From: Arthrobacter sp. MYb213
GTDB lineage: Bacteria; Actinomycetota; Actinomycetes; Actinomycetales; Micrococcaceae
NCBI RefSeq assembly: GCF_002979915.1
Contig: NZ_PCQA01000004.1
Span: forward strand, 248,001 to 312,000
DNA: 64,000 bases
Reading direction: 5' to 3'
Shown here: positions 45,845-54,665 of the stretch, one piece after another
How positions within the stretch are numbered: position 1 is the stretch's first letter
Layout of the letters: every line of letters begins with the position of its first letter
Notes under the pieces: model-generated
Told to the model about the DNA's origin: nothing
The model's database searches: none
Seen by the model: only the letters and a program-made list of their open reading frames with translations
Program-made: the position numbers and the translations under genes

Positions 45845-46570
45845 ATGGAAGTTATGAGATCGTCGTGGAACTTCCGTCAGGGACACAAGCCTCGTGGCAC
45901 ACAAATATTATGGATCATTTTTGGTCTTGTGGTTGCGATGTTCTTTTTCACTCGACGAGTGCTAGTTTCCTTGCACGTCGGTGGCTGGGCTAAAGATATG
46001 GACCAACCCACATACCAGTGGGTTTTAGATCATCAAATTCCAGCACTACAAGGTACTTCGGACTTCCTATATTTCTGGGGTTCTACCCCCGGGATGACGA
46101 TGATCATGCTTGTGCTGACTGGATTACTTTGTTGGTGGACGCGCGGTGTATGGCCCTTGGCGACTGTTGCATTCACCGCGCTGGTCTCGGTGTTGCTTAC
46201 GGTCATTCTCAAAGCAAGCCTTCAAGTCATCCGTCCGCAGGGGATCCCCGGTGGACCAGCACCCCCAGAATCCTATTCATTTCCCAGCGGGCATACACTC
46301 AACGCGGCCGCGCTAATTGGCATTGCCAGCTATCTAGCCATTGTTTATGGTCTGCAAAGATACGCATACCTGATCAGCATCATCGCGGCCCTCTTTATAC
46401 TCGCCATGGGCGCATCGCGCATCTACATTGGGCACCACTGGGTATCAGACGTAGTGGTAGGACTGCTGATCGGTGCCGCTTGGGCCGCGGTAGTTGCAAT
46501 CTTGCACTTCTACTTCGTGCCTCGTAAACCCGTGCTTAGAGACCCATCACGCGGATCGGTGAACCCTTAG
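45845..46570 (+). CDS. PAP2-family membrane phosphatase
   Basis: 241 residues with about six spans. The three PAP2 motifs are KASLQVIRP, FPSGHTLNA and SRIYIGHHWVSDV. It likely dephosphorylates undecaprenyl pyrophosphate or another lipid phosphate outside the membrane, supporting cell-wall lipid recycling. Start ATG 45845 or 45854; no good Shine-Dalgarno. Its last 35 bases overlap the 3' end of the convergent dehydrogenase gene. Confidence 0.85.
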   Translation: MEVMRSSWNFRQGHKPRGTQILWIIFGLVVAMFFFTRRVLVSLHVGGWAKDMDQPTYQWVLDHQIPALQGTSDFLYFWGSTPGMTMIMLVLTGLLCWWTRGVWPLATVAFTALVSVLLTVILKASLQVIRPQGIPGGPAPPESYSFPSGHTLNAAALIGIASYLAIVYGLQRYAYLISIIAALFILAMGASRIYIGHHWVSDVVVGLLIGAAWAAVVAILHFYFVPRKPVLRDPSRGSVNP

Positions 46571-47510
46571 CCCACGCACGAATATTCTCAGCCGAATCCT
46601 GATAGAACATTTCAAACTGTTCGGCGGTCACATAACCAATATGCGGTGTAGCGATCAGCCCTCGGGTACGGGAAAGCTGATCGGCTTCCGGTAGTGGCTC
46701 CACATCAAAGACATCCAGCGCAGCAAGACGAAGTAACTGATTTTCTAATGCAGATATCAAGGCCTGAGTGTCAACAATGCGGCTACGCGAGGTGTTCACC
46801 AAAATCGCCTCGGGTTTCATCCAAGACAGTTGCTTGGCACCGACTACTCCAGTGCTTCGCTCGGAAAGCTTCAGATGGATGGTCAGTACATCGCTAGTTG
46901 CGAAGAACTCAGCTTCCGAGACCTGCTCAACACCCACCTCGGTGGCCCGAGCTTTAGTCAGATTCTGACTGTACGCAATAACGCGCATACCGAAGGCAAG
47001 ACCGACCTTGGCCACGCGCGAACCAAGATTACCTAGGCCGTAGACGCCAAGGGTTTTGCCTGCCAATCCCATTCCATAGGTGGACTGCCAAGGCTTTGCC
47101 TTATCGTGCGGATTCTGCGCAGAGAACAGCTCCACGTCGAGTCTGCGGGCGGCGGCAAGGATCAAGGCCCAGGTATGTTCCACCGCATCGGTTGGTGAAT
47201 ACCCGGTGTGGGACACGAGCACGTTGTGTAGTCCTGCAGCAGCCAAATCAATCGAGCCGTTACGTCGCCCGGTAGAAACTAGCATTTTAAGGTTGGGTAA
47301 TTTTTCGAAGCGTGCCCGAGTGAATGGGGTGCGCTCGCGCATCGCTATGATGACGTCGAATGGTAATAACGCGGCACAGACCGCGTCGTCTTCATGGCCA
47401 AGGTGCTCGGTGAACACCGTGAGCTCGGCATTAAGTTCGGCAGCCAGTCCGTCAAAATCCACGAAGTCACGAGCCGCGTTCTGATAGTCATCCAAGATAG
47501 CAATACGCAT
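46536..47510 (-). CDS. D-2-hydroxyacid dehydrogenase (NAD-binding)
   Basis: 324 residues. The Rossmann motif is GVYGLGNLGSRVAKVG; the catalytic Arg lies in NTSRSRIVD, Glu in DVFDVEPLP and His in ATPHIGYVT, so the Arg-Glu-His set is complete. The enzyme reduces a 2-keto acid or oxidises a D-hydroxy acid; subgroup (phosphoglycerate, glyoxylate, lactate) is not clear. It overlaps the convergent PAP2 gene by 35 bases at the 3' end. It is read alone. Confidence 0.85.
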   Translation of the reverse strand: MRIAILDDYQNAARDFVDFDGLAAELNAELTVFTEHLGHEDDAVCAALLPFDVIIAMRERTPFTRARFEKLPNLKMLVSTGRRNGSIDLAAAGLHNVLVSHTGYSPTDAVEHTWALILAAARRLDVELFSAQNPHDKAKPWQSTYGMGLAGKTLGVYGLGNLGSRVAKVGLAFGMRVIAYSQNLTKARATEVGVEQVSEAEFFATSDVLTIHLKLSERSTGVVGAKQLSWMKPEAILVNTSRSRIVDTQALISALENQLLRLAALDVFDVEPLPEADQLSRTRGLIATPHIGYVTAEQFEMFYQDSAENIRAWAKGSPIRVMGL

Positions 47511-47573
47511 GGTTTCATCCTATGCGTGCCAAGGGTCTAAGGTCTCGATAGGGAGCCTATGAGTCATAAATAT

Positions 47574-47606
47574 GGCGGTGCCCAGCTGGGTAAAGCGGGC
47601 ACCGCC
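47574..47606 (-). terminator. Hairpin terminator after the phosphoesterase gene
   Basis: Ten-base perfect arms GGCGGTGCCC (47574-47583) and complement (47597-47606). On the minus strand it lies 16 bases after the phosphoesterase stop and is followed by ATATTTATG. Confidence 0.7.
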
Positions 47607-47621
47607 AAGAACTGCGGTCGC

Positions 47622-49469
47622 TTACGAAGTGACTTCGAAGGTCAGCTGGTCGGTGAAGCTACGTCCATGGACATCGGTGGCCTTCACCGTTGCCGTGTGC
47701 GAACCCACCGCTAGGTCCGAAGGTACTTCAAACCGCCATAGGTGGGTGGTTTTCTCGGCCAATCCGCCACCGTGTACGAACTGTTCGGCAATAGCTACCG
47801 GGTCGGAGAATTCGGCGCCTACGCGGGGACGTTCACCATTCAATTGCTGGGTACGTTGAGCAGTGGCTGATGCTGCGCCATCAAGGCTTACCTCGACCTT
47901 TGAACCGGTACTTCCCATCCAGAAGTTTGTGGTGAGCCAGGTGTCCTTGGACAGATCTACTTGGCTGACCGACAGTGGATCTTCCAATGCGTTCACGGTG
48001 CCGCGTGGCTTGGTGACGTTTTGCTCGTACCACGTGCGGTAGAGCGGGGTGTTAAGTCCCAGGGACATCTGCTTTGAAGTATCACCGCCGGTCACCGTGA
48101 AGCGCTCGGTGATCTTGGTGTTTTTGATATCTAGGGTCAAGACTCCGGGTGGGGTACCGTCACGCTGGATGGACGTTGGATAACCATTGTCGGTAACCCG
48201 GCCGTCATACCATTGCCCGGAAACCGCGGGGACCGTCAGATGGGTGAACGGCAACCCAGCGTCGCCCACTTCATCCTGCCATCCGGCCATCAAATCACCG
48301 GCACGTAAATTCTCCGACATGTGAGTGTGTCCACCGAGGGAAACAACTTCGCGGCCTTCGAGGATCTTATAGATTTCTTTGATCTGTTTGGTGGTGTGCT
48401 CATCGCTGTAGAAGAATTCTAATAAGGGGCTGTGCCCGGCTAAGACAATGGCCTTATTCTTTGGAACCTTTGCAATGTCGGCGCGCAACCAGTCCAGTTG
48501 TTGTTCACCAAGGTCATAGGTGTAGTCACCCTTTTTGGCTGGAACCTTGGTGGGGTAGGCAATGGTGCTCAGCGCAACGACATGTGTTTTTCCAGTGTCG
48601 TAGGAGTAATATTCTGGCCCAAACTGGGCGCGGAAGCTATCAAATTCGTGCTCCCCGTCGAGGGCGTCGTAGTCGATGTCGTGGTTCCCGGGAAGGAATC
48701 GTGCCGGTCCGTTGAGCATGGAGGTTAGCTCGCGAGTCTGGGAAAATATGGATAGGTCATCACCCACCAGATCCCCGATGAATAGTGCCCCGCATCCGGT
48801 GTAATCCGTGCGCTGTGCCAAATCGGTGAAGACACCGTTGCGGGCGAACTCAACTTCTTTGTGATTGTAGGTCTGTACGTCCGCGCCGATCAGGCAGCTT
48901 TGCTCGGGAGATTGGGTGTCAGAGCTTTGGGTGAGCGGGAAATTGACGGCTTCAGGTAACGGACCGGTTGGCGCGATCCCGCCGTATTTGAGCTCCTGTG
49001 ACCCTTGGGGAAGGTGAGTATAGAAGAACTGTGCGACGTTATGTTCATCGACCGGAACTTGATAGCCACGCGGTTGGGTGACGAACATGGTCATGTTCTC
49101 AAATGCTGGCAGTTCATAGCGTCCTTGAGCATCGGTGGTTCTCACCTCGCGTCCATTGGACACGGTAACTCCGGGTCTTCCGGGTTCGTTAGCGTCCCGC
49201 TGAGAGTTGCGATTTTGATCATCGAAGACTATGCCGTCGATGGTTCGTGGTGTTTTATTTGGCTGTTCGGTGTCAGCAGGAATGACTTCGACGTGGCCAC
49301 GGTAAGCGCTGCTTTCCCAGCTGGCGGCTGCGGTGTTGGCTTGTTCTGGAACGGGTGCTGAATTCGCTGCGGTGAGCGCTGCGGAGGTTGCGAGAATGAC
49401 AAGCGAACCTGCGGTGATCCGTAGCGGGGTGAAACGATTGGTCTTGCCGGGTTGAGCGAGTGATTTCAC
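47622..49469 (-). CDS. Secreted calcineurin-like phosphoesterase with SdrD-like N-terminal domain
   Basis: 615 residues. A signal peptide (about 1-38) is followed by an SdrD/prealbumin-like domain with a Ca-binding-like VFDDQNRNSQRDANEPG. The metallophosphoesterase core has ADVQTY, FIGDLVGDD, PGNHDIDYD, VLAGHSPLL and LGGHTHMS, supplying the usual Asp, Asn and His metal ligands. A C-terminal domain follows (about 480-615). This matches the MetallophosN-Metallophos-MetallophosC architecture of secreted bacterial phosphoesterases. The substrate is not known; a nucleotide or phospholipid is likely. No anchor is seen. Confidence 0.8.
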   Translation of the reverse strand: MKSLAQPGKTNRFTPLRITAGSLVILATSAALTAANSAPVPEQANTAAASWESSAYRGHVEVIPADTEQPNKTPRTIDGIVFDDQNRNSQRDANEPGRPGVTVSNGREVRTTDAQGRYELPAFENMTMFVTQPRGYQVPVDEHNVAQFFYTHLPQGSQELKYGGIAPTGPLPEAVNFPLTQSSDTQSPEQSCLIGADVQTYNHKEVEFARNGVFTDLAQRTDYTGCGALFIGDLVGDDLSIFSQTRELTSMLNGPARFLPGNHDIDYDALDGEHEFDSFRAQFGPEYYSYDTGKTHVVALSTIAYPTKVPAKKGDYTYDLGEQQLDWLRADIAKVPKNKAIVLAGHSPLLEFFYSDEHTTKQIKEIYKILEGREVVSLGGHTHMSENLRAGDLMAGWQDEVGDAGLPFTHLTVPAVSGQWYDGRVTDNGYPTSIQRDGTPPGVLTLDIKNTKITERFTVTGGDTSKQMSLGLNTPLYRTWYEQNVTKPRGTVNALEDPLSVSQVDLSKDTWLTTNFWMGSTGSKVEVSLDGAASATAQRTQQLNGERPRVGAEFSDPVAIAEQFVHGGGLAEKTTHLWRFEVPSDLAVGSHTATVKATDVHGRSFTDQLTFEVTS

Positions 49470-49648
49470 GAACGTTCCTCCGGGGTAGTGACAATCGACC
49501 GGTCTGTTGGCCAGCCAGTGCCAACATTGTCAGCCGGAGGTAAATAGCAATGAGCACTGGGGTAATCTCAAATAATCAATCGCGTTAAAACTAACTAGAT
49601 GTCTTGGGAAGATTTATCGTTTTGATTCGTCGAACGTAGGGGTCAGCT

Positions 49649-50764
49649 ATGGATTTAGTAGAACTATTGCTCAGTGGCCGGCGGGGACGGCGTTTGCTTT
49701 GGCAATTTACCTTGGACAGCGAAGACCAGACGCTGTCCAGTGTCGAAGAGCATCCATTAGTTTCGGCAATGTTCCATGCGTCTTATCAAGTGGAGGTAAC
49801 TCGTGGTGATTCGGTGGTCATGTTTGGCCCGGGCGCGGAAGTAGGACGAACCGTTCGCGTGAGTGTGGAGGAGCTTGGCAGGCTGATTAGTATCACGAAG
49901 CTGCTGCCGGTGACCGAAGGACTCCTACAAAAAGCGTTAGAGGACTCAGTTGGCCATGCCAGATACTGGCAAGAACCAGATGGGGAGGACACCCTCTTGG
50001 TTGCACCCGCGCTGCGCAACGCCTTGCATCGGGTTGCCGAGCATATTGTGGCCTCTGGTTTCACGCAGCAGTGGCTAGCCCCAGTTGATCTGCGCACACA
50101 GTTTCATGTGGAATTTGACCAGCCTGATCCTGCTGGCTCGGTGACGAGCATCGAGCCAAATGTTTTTGACGAACTCCGTCGGTGGAAAGAGAACCTGATC
50201 CTCACCGAGGCACGTGCGCGCGCAGAAAAGCCAACACCGGTCACCGCCATGATTTCAGGCGAATGGTGGTCCAAGCCTAGCTGGGACTTGCGGGCAACCA
50301 CAGGGGTGTTCACTAACCACCAACCAATAGGGGTGAGCTGCGTGGAAGATGCCTTCAACTGGGAGCAAGCAGTCGCACGGAAAGCTAGCGTTCTTCCTTC
50401 TGTCAAAGTTTTAGAAATCTTGACAGCCAACGATTGGGTCCAACTATGCCGCAGCTACGGTGTCGAGGTCACCGCCCACAAACGCCACGATTGGTATCGG
50501 ACCACCGGACGCGACGGAGCATGGATGATGCCGGACTGGCTTGCGGTGGCCCAAGACTATGACGGCGTACATCTAAGCATCGCCGGCTATTTGGCGCTCG
50601 CCGGGGAATGTTTGGAGGTCGACGAAAAGTTTGCCACCGTGATTGCCGGTTGGGATCCCGATAAGACCTACTGGTTCACCGATGAGCTGAGATTCTATGC
50701 GGAGCCTGACATTTGGAACTTACTCGACGCGAACAACGAAGATCGTCGTTGGGTTCGTTCTTAA
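49649..50764 (+). CDS. Conserved protein of unknown function
   Basis: 371 residues, cytosolic, acidic, rich in Trp (for example GEWWSKPSWDLR, HDWYRTTGRDGAWMMPDWLAVAQDY, DKTYWFTDELRF). The text pattern resembles hypothetical proteins frequent in Arthrobacter. No signal peptide, membrane span or catalytic motif is seen. It is followed by a thioesterase gene 68 bases later, likely one transcript. I do not name a function. Confidence 0.55.
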   Translation: MDLVELLLSGRRGRRLLWQFTLDSEDQTLSSVEEHPLVSAMFHASYQVEVTRGDSVVMFGPGAEVGRTVRVSVEELGRLISITKLLPVTEGLLQKALEDSVGHARYWQEPDGEDTLLVAPALRNALHRVAEHIVASGFTQQWLAPVDLRTQFHVEFDQPDPAGSVTSIEPNVFDELRRWKENLILTEARARAEKPTPVTAMISGEWWSKPSWDLRATTGVFTNHQPIGVSCVEDAFNWEQAVARKASVLPSVKVLEILTANDWVQLCRSYGVEVTAHKRHDWYRTTGRDGAWMMPDWLAVAQDYDGVHLSIAGYLALAGECLEVDEKFATVIAGWDPDKTYWFTDELRFYAEPDIWNLLDANNEDRRWVRS

Positions 50765-50832
50765 GGAAACTGTCGCAAAGCAACACGTCACCCAACTAGG
50801 TGCGATGGCCAAATTTTGATGAAATGGATGAT

Positions 50833-51264
50833 ATGAGTGAACCAAGCCAGCAGGATTTAGCCGCAGCAACCGAAGTACTATTGCAACTTCGCTGGTCTGA
50901 TCAGGACGCCCTTGGGCATGTTAACAACGCCCGTATCGTCACGCTGATGGAAGAGGCACGAATCCGGTGGACGCGCGAAGACGGCAACACCGGACGTTTT
51001 GAATATGGCACGGTCGTGGCCTCGATCAATATCGAATATCTGCGTCCGCTGTATTACCAACCAGAAATGCTGATCCGTATGGGGATTAGCCGCGTGGGAA
51101 ACAAATCCTTTACCGTGCGCGGAATCGGTTACCAAGAAGGTCAGCCGGTCTTCGACTCAACGACGGTGATGGTTCCGTTGGCGCAAGATGGTAAATCCTC
51201 ACGTGCGCTCAACGAGGTCGAACGCGACTGGCTCGGGAAGTCGCTGATTTCAGCACGTGGCTGA
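50833..51264 (+). CDS. Hotdog-fold acyl-CoA thioesterase
   Basis: 143 residues. The motif LRWSDQDALGHVNNARIVTLMEEAR is the YbgC/4-hydroxybenzoyl-CoA thioesterase signature, with Asp in WSDQDALGHVN as the catalytic residue. It hydrolyses acyl-CoA to acid and CoA, perhaps as a housekeeping or detoxifying enzyme. ATG 50833 is used; GTG 50800 would add an 11-residue tail. It ends before a strong bidirectional terminator. Confidence 0.85.
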   Translation: MSEPSQQDLAAATEVLLQLRWSDQDALGHVNNARIVTLMEEARIRWTREDGNTGRFEYGTVVASINIEYLRPLYYQPEMLIRMGISRVGNKSFTVRGIGYQEGQPVFDSTTVMVPLAQDGKSSRALNEVERDWLGKSLISARG

Positions 51265-51283
51265 GCCTTACTAGGTGAAATAT

Positions 51284-51325
51284 CGGTGCCCCCGAAGGAA
51301 TCCTCTGATTCATTCGGGGGCACCG
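51284..51325. terminator. Bidirectional hairpin terminator
   Basis: Thirteen-base arms (51284-51296 and 51313-51325) enclose an inner GAATC/GATTC stem; TTTT follows on the plus strand. It separates the thioesterase gene from the convergent pca operon. Confidence 0.85.
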
Positions 51326-51349
51326 GTTTTGGATGTTTAGGAAACGTTG

Positions 51350-51757
51350 TTACTTGGCTTCTTGCTCGGCGTACTCGTCCAAGACCTTTTTGCCGATCTT
51401 AAACGCCACATTCGCGGCAGGCACCGAGCAGTAAATTGCACACTGCAAAAAGACTTCCTTGATTTCATCGGCGATCATGCCGTTGCGCAGAGCAGCGTGT
51501 ACGTGCATTTCCAGCTCTTCCCAGTAGCCGCCGGCAATCATGGCGGTTAGCGTGATGGCGCTGCGGGTGGTGCGCGGCAATCCGTCACGGGTCCAGATGG
51601 TGCCCCATGCATAGCGGGTGATCATTTCCTGGAATTCGTCGGTGAATTCATTCGAGTTATTGGTGGAGCGATCTACGTGTTCGCTGCCGAGTACCTCGCG
51701 GCGCACGACCATGCCCGCATCATAAGTGTCGCCAGGCTGGCGCTGAGAATCTGACAT
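51350..51757 (-). CDS. pcaC: 4-carboxymuconolactone decarboxylase
   Basis: 135 residues, the usual size. The CMD motifs are RYAWGTIWTRDGLPRTTRSAITLTAMIAG, HVHAALRNGMIADEIKEVFLQCAIYCSVPAANVAF. It removes CO2 from 4-carboxymuconolactone to give 3-oxoadipate enol-lactone in the protocatechuate branch. I start at ATG 51757 (AGAAGG about 10 bases upstream); longer readings run out of the family. It is 16 bases after pcaD, last gene of the pob/pca operon. Confidence 0.9.
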   Translation of the reverse strand: MSDSQRQPGDTYDAGMVVRREVLGSEHVDRSTNNSNEFTDEFQEMITRYAWGTIWTRDGLPRTTRSAITLTAMIAGGYWEELEMHVHAALRNGMIADEIKEVFLQCAIYCSVPAANVAFKIGKKVLDEYAEQEAK

Positions 51758-51773
51758 CAGACTTAGACCTTCT

Positions 51774-52571
51774 CTAGTTGGAGGTGAAGAAATCGACCAG
51801 CAAAGCCGCCGTTTCTTCGGGGGCTTCAGCAGGTGCAAGGTGAGCCGCGGAATCAATGACCGCCGCAGTACCCTTGGGGGCGTGCTCGGCAATGAATTGT
51901 GCATCAGCCGGTGGGCAGACCTGATCCTGAGCACCATTGATCGCAATGATCGGATCGGTGGTCGAGGCCAATTGCTCACGCACATCAAATCCGGCCAAAG
52001 CACCGCAGGCATGGGCGTATGCGAAACGATCCGCATCCTGCAGACTGTGAAGCAGGTCGGTGGAGACCACCGGGTTCTTCTCGATGAATCCTGGAGCGAA
52101 CCAGCGCTGGGCGGACCCAGCAACCATGGTGGGGGTTCCTGCCTTTGCTACCAGTTCAGCGCGTTCGGTCCACCCTTCGGGGGTGCCAATCTTCGCTGCA
52201 GAGCAGATGGATGAAATGCCATCAAAGACGCCCGGGTAGTCCACTGCCAGTTGCAGTGCGGTAGCGCCACCTACCGAAACGCCGGCGTAGTACAGTTTGG
52301 AGCCTTCGGTGATGACATCATCTGCGCGTAGCGCATCAATCATGGCAATTACGCCGGAGGCCAGCTCACCCAAGGAGAACGCTTCGGTGGAAGGCTTGCT
52401 TTCACCGTGGCCAGGCAGATCCCAAGCGACGACCTGGAAGTGCTCTTTCAGATACGGTACGGCTGGCCCCCAAAGCGGCAAGGCCGCGGTGCCCAATGAA
52501 GGACCTGCGATGAGCGTTGGGAGCTCCTTGTTGGTGTGTAGCAATGAGGGGGTTAGCTGTGGGACTGCCAT
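51774..52571 (-). CDS. pcaD: 3-oxoadipate enol-lactonase
   Basis: 265 residues, alpha/beta hydrolase. The nucleophile motif is AGVSVGG, Asp is in NGAQDQVCPP and His in DSAAHLAPAEAP. It opens the enol-lactone to 3-oxoadipate, the last step before CoA transfer. It overlaps pcaB by 19 bases and precedes pcaC, so it is tightly coupled. No pcaCD fusion, unlike some Actinobacteria. Confidence 0.9.
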   Translation of the reverse strand: MAVPQLTPSLLHTNKELPTLIAGPSLGTAALPLWGPAVPYLKEHFQVVAWDLPGHGESKPSTEAFSLGELASGVIAMIDALRADDVITEGSKLYYAGVSVGGATALQLAVDYPGVFDGISSICSAAKIGTPEGWTERAELVAKAGTPTMVAGSAQRWFAPGFIEKNPVVSTDLLHSLQDADRFAYAHACGALAGFDVREQLASTTDPIIAINGAQDQVCPPADAQFIAEHAPKGTAAVIDSAAHLAPAEAPEETAALLVDFFTSN

Positions 52572-53959
52572 AATTCCTTCCGTGCCGAATAATCGGCGAG
52601 AACGGTTGTAGTGAAACGATCCGCGGCACCGAGGTACCCGGCAGGATCAAGTAATTCGGAGAGTTCTTTGTCTGAAAGCACGGTGCTGGGGATTTCTAGA
52701 CGCAATAGTTCACCGAGGCTGACTTGGTCGGTCAGCGAACGTCGAACTAATGCTTGAATGGCGGCTTTGCCTCCGCTGACTAATCCTGCGGCCACCGAGG
52801 AAACGCGTTCGGACATGATCGCATCGCCACTCAGACGGAGATTGCGTTGCATGGAAGATGCATTGACCTGGAGCCCAAGGGCCAGTACCGCACCGTGATG
52901 AGCGGCCCCGGATGCTAAACGCAGCAGTTCGCGTAGCGCCTGCCATTCGGAGTGCCAGCCTCCGTCGGGACGTTCATCAACCGCGGTACCCGCGGCGCTG
53001 AACAAGGTTGCGACTAATCCCGGGGCGCTGATCGCAGCGTTGCGCAACAACAGCGAACGTACCGGGTTTTGTTTATGCGGCATAGCCGATGAGCCGCCCT
53101 TACCGGCCTCGCGTGGTTCGGAAAGCTCAGCAATTTCCGGGCGTGAGGCGGTGAGCACATCGGCGCCAAAGGTACCTAAAGCTGCCACGGTACTTGCCAA
53201 CGCCGAACCAATCTGGAGGATTGGCATGCGGTTGGTATGCCAAGGGGTGCCGACATCTTTTAGGCCCAGAGCGCCTGCGAGCTTGCTGCTCAACTCTGCG
53301 GAGCTGGTCTTAACTTCCGGATGTTTGGCAAGTAGCTGCTCTAGCGAAGCGAGCGTACCTACCGCGCCACCCCACTGTAGGGCAAGATGTTGCTCCGCCT
53401 GCTGCAATCCAGCTTCGGCGCTGAGCACTGCCGACAGCCAGCTGGCTGCCTTCCAGCCGAAGGTGGTCGGCAGTGCATGCTGGGTCAGTGAGCGAGCAAT
53501 GCACACTGTCTCGCGGTGCTCCTCGGCCAAAGTAGCTAGGCCGCGAGTTATCTGGCGAAGATCTGTCAGCGTGGTCTGTAAGGTTCGTGAGACCACGAGC
53601 ATCAGTGCTGAATCGATAATGTCTTGGCTGGTGGCACCGCGGTGTAGCGCAGTACCGGCTGTATGGGAGGCTCCGTCTTCCACTAGCAGTGCGCGCATCA
53701 TGGACAACAGGGGGATTAGCGCGTTGGCGCCATCCGGGGTTTTAGCAGCCAAGGACACCAGATCGTAGCGGGAGACCTTGGCGACTTCGGCAACGAACCG
53801 TGCTTCTTCAGTGGTGCACAACCCCACCTCGGCTTGCACTTTCACCCAGGCCGCTTCAACATCTAGCATGGCTTGAACAAAAGCCACATCGCTAGCGGTG
53901 GTTGCAGCATTTGTACCGGCCCAAGCTGGAGCGAGTACACCGTAATCCACGCTGTTCAT
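52553..53959 (-). CDS. pcaB: 3-carboxy-cis,cis-muconate cycloisomerase
   Basis: 468 residues of the fumarase/aspartase superfamily. The signature loop is GGSSAMPHKQNPVRS with the catalytic Ser, and the earlier TGTALHRGATSQDIIDSALML block is typical. It cyclises 3-carboxymuconate to 4-carboxymuconolactone. ATG 53959 has GAGAGATGG just ahead; a longer start at 53992 lacks a site. It follows pcaG across a 127-base gap that carries a hairpin, so its expression may be tuned separately. Confidence 0.9.
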   Translation of the reverse strand: MNSVDYGVLAPAWAGTNAATTASDVAFVQAMLDVEAAWVKVQAEVGLCTTEEARFVAEVAKVSRYDLVSLAAKTPDGANALIPLLSMMRALLVEDGASHTAGTALHRGATSQDIIDSALMLVVSRTLQTTLTDLRQITRGLATLAEEHRETVCIARSLTQHALPTTFGWKAASWLSAVLSAEAGLQQAEQHLALQWGGAVGTLASLEQLLAKHPEVKTSSAELSSKLAGALGLKDVGTPWHTNRMPILQIGSALASTVAALGTFGADVLTASRPEIAELSEPREAGKGGSSAMPHKQNPVRSLLLRNAAISAPGLVATLFSAAGTAVDERPDGGWHSEWQALRELLRLASGAAHHGAVLALGLQVNASSMQRNLRLSGDAIMSERVSSVAAGLVSGGKAAIQALVRRSLTDQVSLGELLRLEIPSTVLSDKELSELLDPAGYLGAADRFTTTVLADYSARKELWQSHS

Positions 53960-54000
53960 CCATCTCTCAATTCTTTGCTGGCTGTACTTCAAACTTTAGT

Positions 54001-54073
54001 GCCCGACAACGGGCAAAACCCCGTGGGCGCTCCCGCACCGATTTTTTCGGGTGCGACAGCGCTGACACGGGGT
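54001..54073 (-). terminator. Long attenuator-like hairpin between pcaG and pcaB
   Basis: On the minus strand ACCCCGTG (54073-54066) pairs with its complement (54025-54018), enclosing GCGCT and CGCACC stems around a CGAAAAAATC loop; CACGGGGT runs directly into TTTTG. A second small stem GCCCG/CGGGC lies at 54001-54014. This looks like a partial terminator or RNA-processing element that could lower pcaBDC transcription relative to pcaHG. Confidence 0.6.
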
Positions 54074-54086
54074 CTGTAATTGGTGC

Positions 54087-54665
54087 TTAACTCTCGCGTG
54101 GGTAGGAGAGGAACACTGTTTCGTGCTCACCTTGCAGGCGAATATCAAAACGTAATGAGCCGTCTTCTTCGCGAGTCGCGATCAAGGTCTTGCGCTGCTC
54201 TTCGGTCAAGGAAGACAACAACGGATCCGCGGCCAGGGCTGCGGTGTCCTCCGGCAGATAGATGCGGGTGAACAGTCGGTTGAGTAGTCCACGAGCAAAG
54301 ACGGTGAGCATGATGAACGGGGCTTTGCCTTCTTCGGTAGCGCCAGGATTGACCGTAGTGAAGGTGTAATGCCCAACGTTATCCACCGCGGTGCGGCCCC
54401 AACCGGTGAAGGTGTACCCGTCACGAACTAGCGAACCATCGCGGGAAATCACGTTTCCGTTCTCGTCTGCCTGCCAAATTTCAAGCAATGAATCGGGGAT
54501 GACTTCGCCCTTGCCATCGGTAATGACGCCGTGGAGTCGTACCGAGTTCGGGTTCGCTTGGTTAACTAGCTCGTTGTCTTTTTCAAACGGCAGAGCGTAA
54601 CCATAGAACGGACCAATTGTCTGTCCCGGAGTGGGAGCGAGTTTGAGTTTTGGTGCCTGAGACAT
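54087..54665 (-). CDS. pcaG: Protocatechuate 3,4-dioxygenase alpha subunit
   Basis: 192 residues. It has the alpha-subunit features TPGQTIGPFYGYALPF, LEIWQADENG and FTGWGRTAVDNVGHYTFTTVNPG; the iron ligands are absent, as expected for the alpha chain. With PcaH it forms the Fe(III) intradiol dioxygenase that opens protocatechuate to 3-carboxy-cis,cis-muconate. Its start abuts the pcaH stop exactly, a sign of coupled synthesis. Confidence 0.92.
   Translation of the reverse strand: MSQAPKLKLAPTPGQTIGPFYGYALPFEKDNELVNQANPNSVRLHGVITDGKGEVIPDSLLEIWQADENGNVISRDGSLVRDGYTFTGWGRTAVDNVGHYTFTTVNPGATEEGKAPFIMLTVFARGLLNRLFTRIYLPEDTAALAADPLLSSLTEEQRKTLIATREEDGSLRFDIRLQGEHETVFLSYPRES

Noticed and set aside
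46536-46570. 35-base overlap of PAP2 and dehydrogenase genes as an error
   Set aside because: Both C-termini read well; short convergent overlaps are common and need no special explanation.
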